A DNA stretch of 17,223 nt, from contig JAGYMJ010000500.1 in the NCBI GenBank assembly GCA_018400625.1, positions 1 to 17,223 of the forward strand, given 5' to 3'. Every line of letters starts with the position of its first letter. Within the stretch, counting starts at the first letter, position 1. Below are positions 15,384 through 17,223 of this stretch, one piece after another. The notes beneath the pieces were generated by a model, which saw only the letters and a list, made by a program, of their open reading frames with translations, searched no databases and was not told where the DNA came from. Source of the DNA: Planctomycetota bacterium (lineage in GTDB: Bacteria; Planctomycetota; Brocadiia; SM23-32). Position numbers and translations under genes: made by a program.

Positions 15384-16958
15384 TTAAATCAGAACTGCAG
15401 GGATTTCGGAGTGGGAAAGGACAATTCCAGCGGTATCGCCGATTTTTGTTTTTTTCTGTGAGTCCAGGCCTTTCCTGCCCATGTAGATATAATCCGCCCC
15501 TTCCTTCCTGGCGGTCTCAACGATCATTTCGGCGGGGTTGCCCTCGACAATGATCAGTTCGTGCGCTACGTCTCGGGCGACTTCAAGTTCCTTCTCAATC
15601 TCTTCTTTGCTCAATTTTATTTCGTTTTCAAAAAAAGCATGAAGGATGATAAGCTCTCCGTCGGACTGCCGGGCGATGCGGGCTGCTTCCTTGAGAGCTC
15701 TCTGCGATGCCGGGGACCTATCCATCGCAACCAGAAATTTGTAATGACTCTTCACTGTCACTTTCGTCGGATCGACTTCTCCTTTCTCGAGCATTCTGGG
15801 AGCAAGAAAGGTAGTGCCGAAGGCACCTATCGGTGCAGAGATAAGAATAGCAAGCACTGCAATCGCAAGTATGTATTCTCCTTGAGGAATTCCCATAGCC
15901 AGTGGTATCCCAGCTATGGCCGCCTGAACCGTGGCTTTGGCCATATCGCCTACAACCATGAATACACGCTCCCTGATTTTGATGTTTGATCCCCATGTCG
16001 AAGCAAAAACACCTAACCACCTGCCTGCAACCAACCCTATACCGATAATGGCAAGCCCTTTTAATCCGGCGTCGGCGGCAACCGTTATGTTGACCGCGGC
16101 TCCGATGAGAACGAACAGAAAGATTTCACCGATTATCCAGATTTTTTTAAGTTCCACGCGCAGACGCCTTGCCAGTACGGCATCGGTTTCCAGCAGCGTG
16201 AAGCCCATAACCATGACGGCAAGGAAACTGGAGTAAGGGAGGTAATTATCGCCGAGAACAAGCAGTAATCCGAAGCCGAGGCTGATTATCAGATCATGGA
16301 CAATGTCTTCGGCAAGCTGTATCCGATGCAGGAGATAATGCGCCATTTTGCCTGCCAGATAGCCCAGCAGTATGCCCAGGATCACATGGACCGGTATGCT
16401 GATGACCTGAACCGATACGCTCTGTCCCATCTCGCCCAGAATCCAGCTCAGAAAAATTCCGAACATGGTGACGGCCGTGGCATCGCTTGCTGTGCCGCCG
16501 GCCAGGATCAGATCGGGTATTCCCTTTTTAACGCCCCAGCCCTCGGCTTTGAGCCGAAGCATGAGAGGAACTATAACCGCCGGAGAAGCCGCACATATTA
16601 TCCATCCAAGAAGCCAGCAGATAAGCCAATCCCAGCCCAGCAGCCAGCGGGCAGCTAATGCTACGACTGTTGCTTCGATAACGGCAGGCAGAAACCCCAG
16701 CCGGAGCGCCACAGTACCCTGGCTCAGCAGTTTTTCTTTATCGAGCCCGAGTCCTGCCTTCAGGAGTATAATAAGCAGGGCGAAAAGGCGGATTTCTTCG
16801 GAGATGGCGAGTATCTCCTGTGGAAGGACATCCAGGATATGGGGTCCGAGGAGAACGCCGGCCAGCAGCATACCGATGAGTTTGGGAAAGCCCAGCTTTC
16901 CGGCAGCTTCGCCGGCGATAAAGCCCGCCGCAACTATGATTAAAAGACCATACAACAT
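15384..16958 (-). CDS. CPA-family cation/proton antiporter with C-terminal universal stress domain
   Basis: An inner-membrane antiporter of 524 residues that should exchange Na+ or K+ for protons. ATG 16958 is chosen because GGAGG (16966-16970) lies 7 bases upstream; the frame is open further, to 17066, but that extension overlaps the edge repeat. Residues 1-390 hold about 12 hydrophobic segments. They include CAASPAVIVPLML (122-134), the unwound-helix region of CPA transporters, and GGTASDATAV (154-163), where the ion-binding Asp is Asp159. The residue before it is Ser rather than the Asn (CPA1) or Asp (CPA2) usually found. Residues about 405-524 form a UspA-like domain with VAMDRSP and the nucleotide-binding-type GRKGLDSQKKTKIGDT, which could sense ATP or a cyclic nucleotide and control transport. 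It is convergent with the polyferredoxin gene, 182 bp away. Family assignment is firm; the ion is unknown. Confidence 0.9.
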   Translation of the reverse strand: MLYGLLIIVAAGFIAGEAAGKLGFPKLIGMLLAGVLLGPHILDVLPQEILAISEEIRLFALLIILLKAGLGLDKEKLLSQGTVALRLGFLPAVIEATVVALAARWLLGWDWLICWLLGWIICAASPAVIVPLMLRLKAEGWGVKKGIPDLILAGGTASDATAVTMFGIFLSWILGEMGQSVSVQVISIPVHVILGILLGYLAGKMAHYLLHRIQLAEDIVHDLIISLGFGLLLVLGDNYLPYSSFLAVMVMGFTLLETDAVLARRLRVELKKIWIIGEIFLFVLIGAAVNITVAADAGLKGLAIIGIGLVAGRWLGVFASTWGSNIKIRERVFMVVGDMAKATVQAAIAGIPLAMGIPQGEYILAIAVLAILISAPIGAFGTTFLAPRMLEKGEVDPTKVTVKSHYKFLVAMDRSPASQRALKEAARIARQSDGELIILHAFFENEIKLSKEEIEKELEVARDVAHELIIVEGNPAEMIVETARKEGADYIYMGRKGLDSQKKTKIGDTAGIVLSHSEIPAVLI

Positions 16959-17010
16959 GATATTACCTCCGCTGATGAACGGTTGTCGCAGAAAAATCGA
17001 AAAGGAGTCA

Positions 17011-17172
17011 TCAGCCGAGGTGCAACAGCACGGGTAAATATTCAGTAAACCACGTAGTTTCCCCACCGTGCCCTGTGCCGGTGAAATGAAGATTATTAGC
17101 TACAGCGGGCATAAACAACACGCTCCGCCGTGTCTCCGCCCAGCCCGGCCCTTCCAGCGCTTGCACTGTCAT
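17011..17172 (-). CDS. Possible small ORF (53 codons) spanning repeat copy B
   Basis: A minus-strand frame runs from ATG 17172 to TGA 17011 and includes NNLHFTGTGHGGETTWF. No ribosome site is visible, and the N-terminal part lies in one arm of the terminal palindrome. The only sign of coding is that copy A at the window start keeps the TGTGHGG peptide, with some third-position changes. It is more likely a repeat that happens to be open than a gene. Confidence 0.2.
   Translation of the reverse strand: MTVQALEGPGWAETRRSVLFMPAVANNLHFTGTGHGGETTWFTEYLPVLLHLG
17034..17082 (-). repeat. Copy B of the dispersed edge repeat, inverted relative to copy A
   Basis: The reverse complement matches the first 49 bases of the window at about 40 positions, with the first 20 identical. 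It lies between the antiporter start and the terminal palindrome. Confidence 0.75.
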
Positions 17173-17223
17173 CTATCGTTCATTTCAAACTATAAGCGCA
17201 AGCGCTGGAGGGGCCGGGCTGGG
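17139..17223. repeat. 26-bp palindrome at the right window edge
   Basis: Arms 17139-17164 and 17198-17223 are reverse complements over 26 bases with one mismatch, separated by 33 bases. The GC-rich arms would form a very stable hairpin. The right arm ends exactly at the window edge, so its real extent is unknown. It looks like a REP- or MITE-like dispersed element. Confidence 0.8.

Noticed and set aside
1..17223. CRISPR arrays, tRNA and rRNA genes
   Set aside because: No regularly spaced direct repeats, cloverleaf-like segments or rRNA-like conserved stretches were seen on either strand.

Overview
The window suggests a Gram-negative (diderm) bacterium from a poorly sampled, probably anaerobic lineage. 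The evidence is an outer-membrane beta-barrel protein of the PorV/PorQ type, lipoprotein and Sec signal peptides, a membrane-anchored polyferredoxin and a divergent DnaA. I cannot name the phylum. FCB-like, Omnitrophota-like or PVC-like groups are all possible. No rRNA, tRNA or CRISPR array was seen.

Layout. Almost all genes are on the minus strand. From left to right: a truncated copy of a dispersed repeat at the left edge (1-49); a divergent dnaA (273-1733); an AT-rich gap (1734-2156); a PorV/PorQ-like gene (2157-3188) with a sigma70-like promoter and a possible 14-codon leader peptide; uvrA (3468-6260); topA (6316-8955); a lipoprotein gene (8993-9901); and a ceramidase-like exported hydrolase with a C-terminal jelly-roll domain (10026-11915). 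Next comes an uncharacterised 550-residue protein (12031-13683), followed by about 350 bp of hairpin-rich DNA (13684-14037). That DNA abuts a 5'-truncated polyferredoxin gene on the plus strand (to 15201). Last are a CPA-type cation/proton antiporter fused to a UspA domain (15384-16958) and a second, inverted copy of the edge repeat followed by a large palindrome (17011-17223).

How the parts work together. The lipoprotein gene, topA and uvrA are closely spaced on one strand behind one good promoter (9962-9990), so they probably form a transcription unit linking DNA topology and nucleotide excision repair to an envelope lipoprotein of unknown role.

Most interesting region: 11940-14040. The 550-residue protein matches no catalytic family I can name, but its conserved blocks and C-terminal winged helix resemble, from memory, an abundant uncharacterised family found in many bacteria. 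Upstream of it lies a string of strong hairpins. The last is an 11-bp perfect stem whose 6-nt loop is complementary to a nearby segment, so a pseudoknot is possible. This hairpin ends exactly where the polyferredoxin frame begins, and that frame lacks its normal N-terminal half. This looks like a mobile element with a structured, possibly RNA-encoding end that interrupted a polyferredoxin gene. The element interpretation is inference; the hairpins, the truncation and the orphan protein are read directly from the sequence.

Both edges of the window lie in copies of the same dispersed repeat, in opposite orientation, so the window may be a contig that was cut at repeats.
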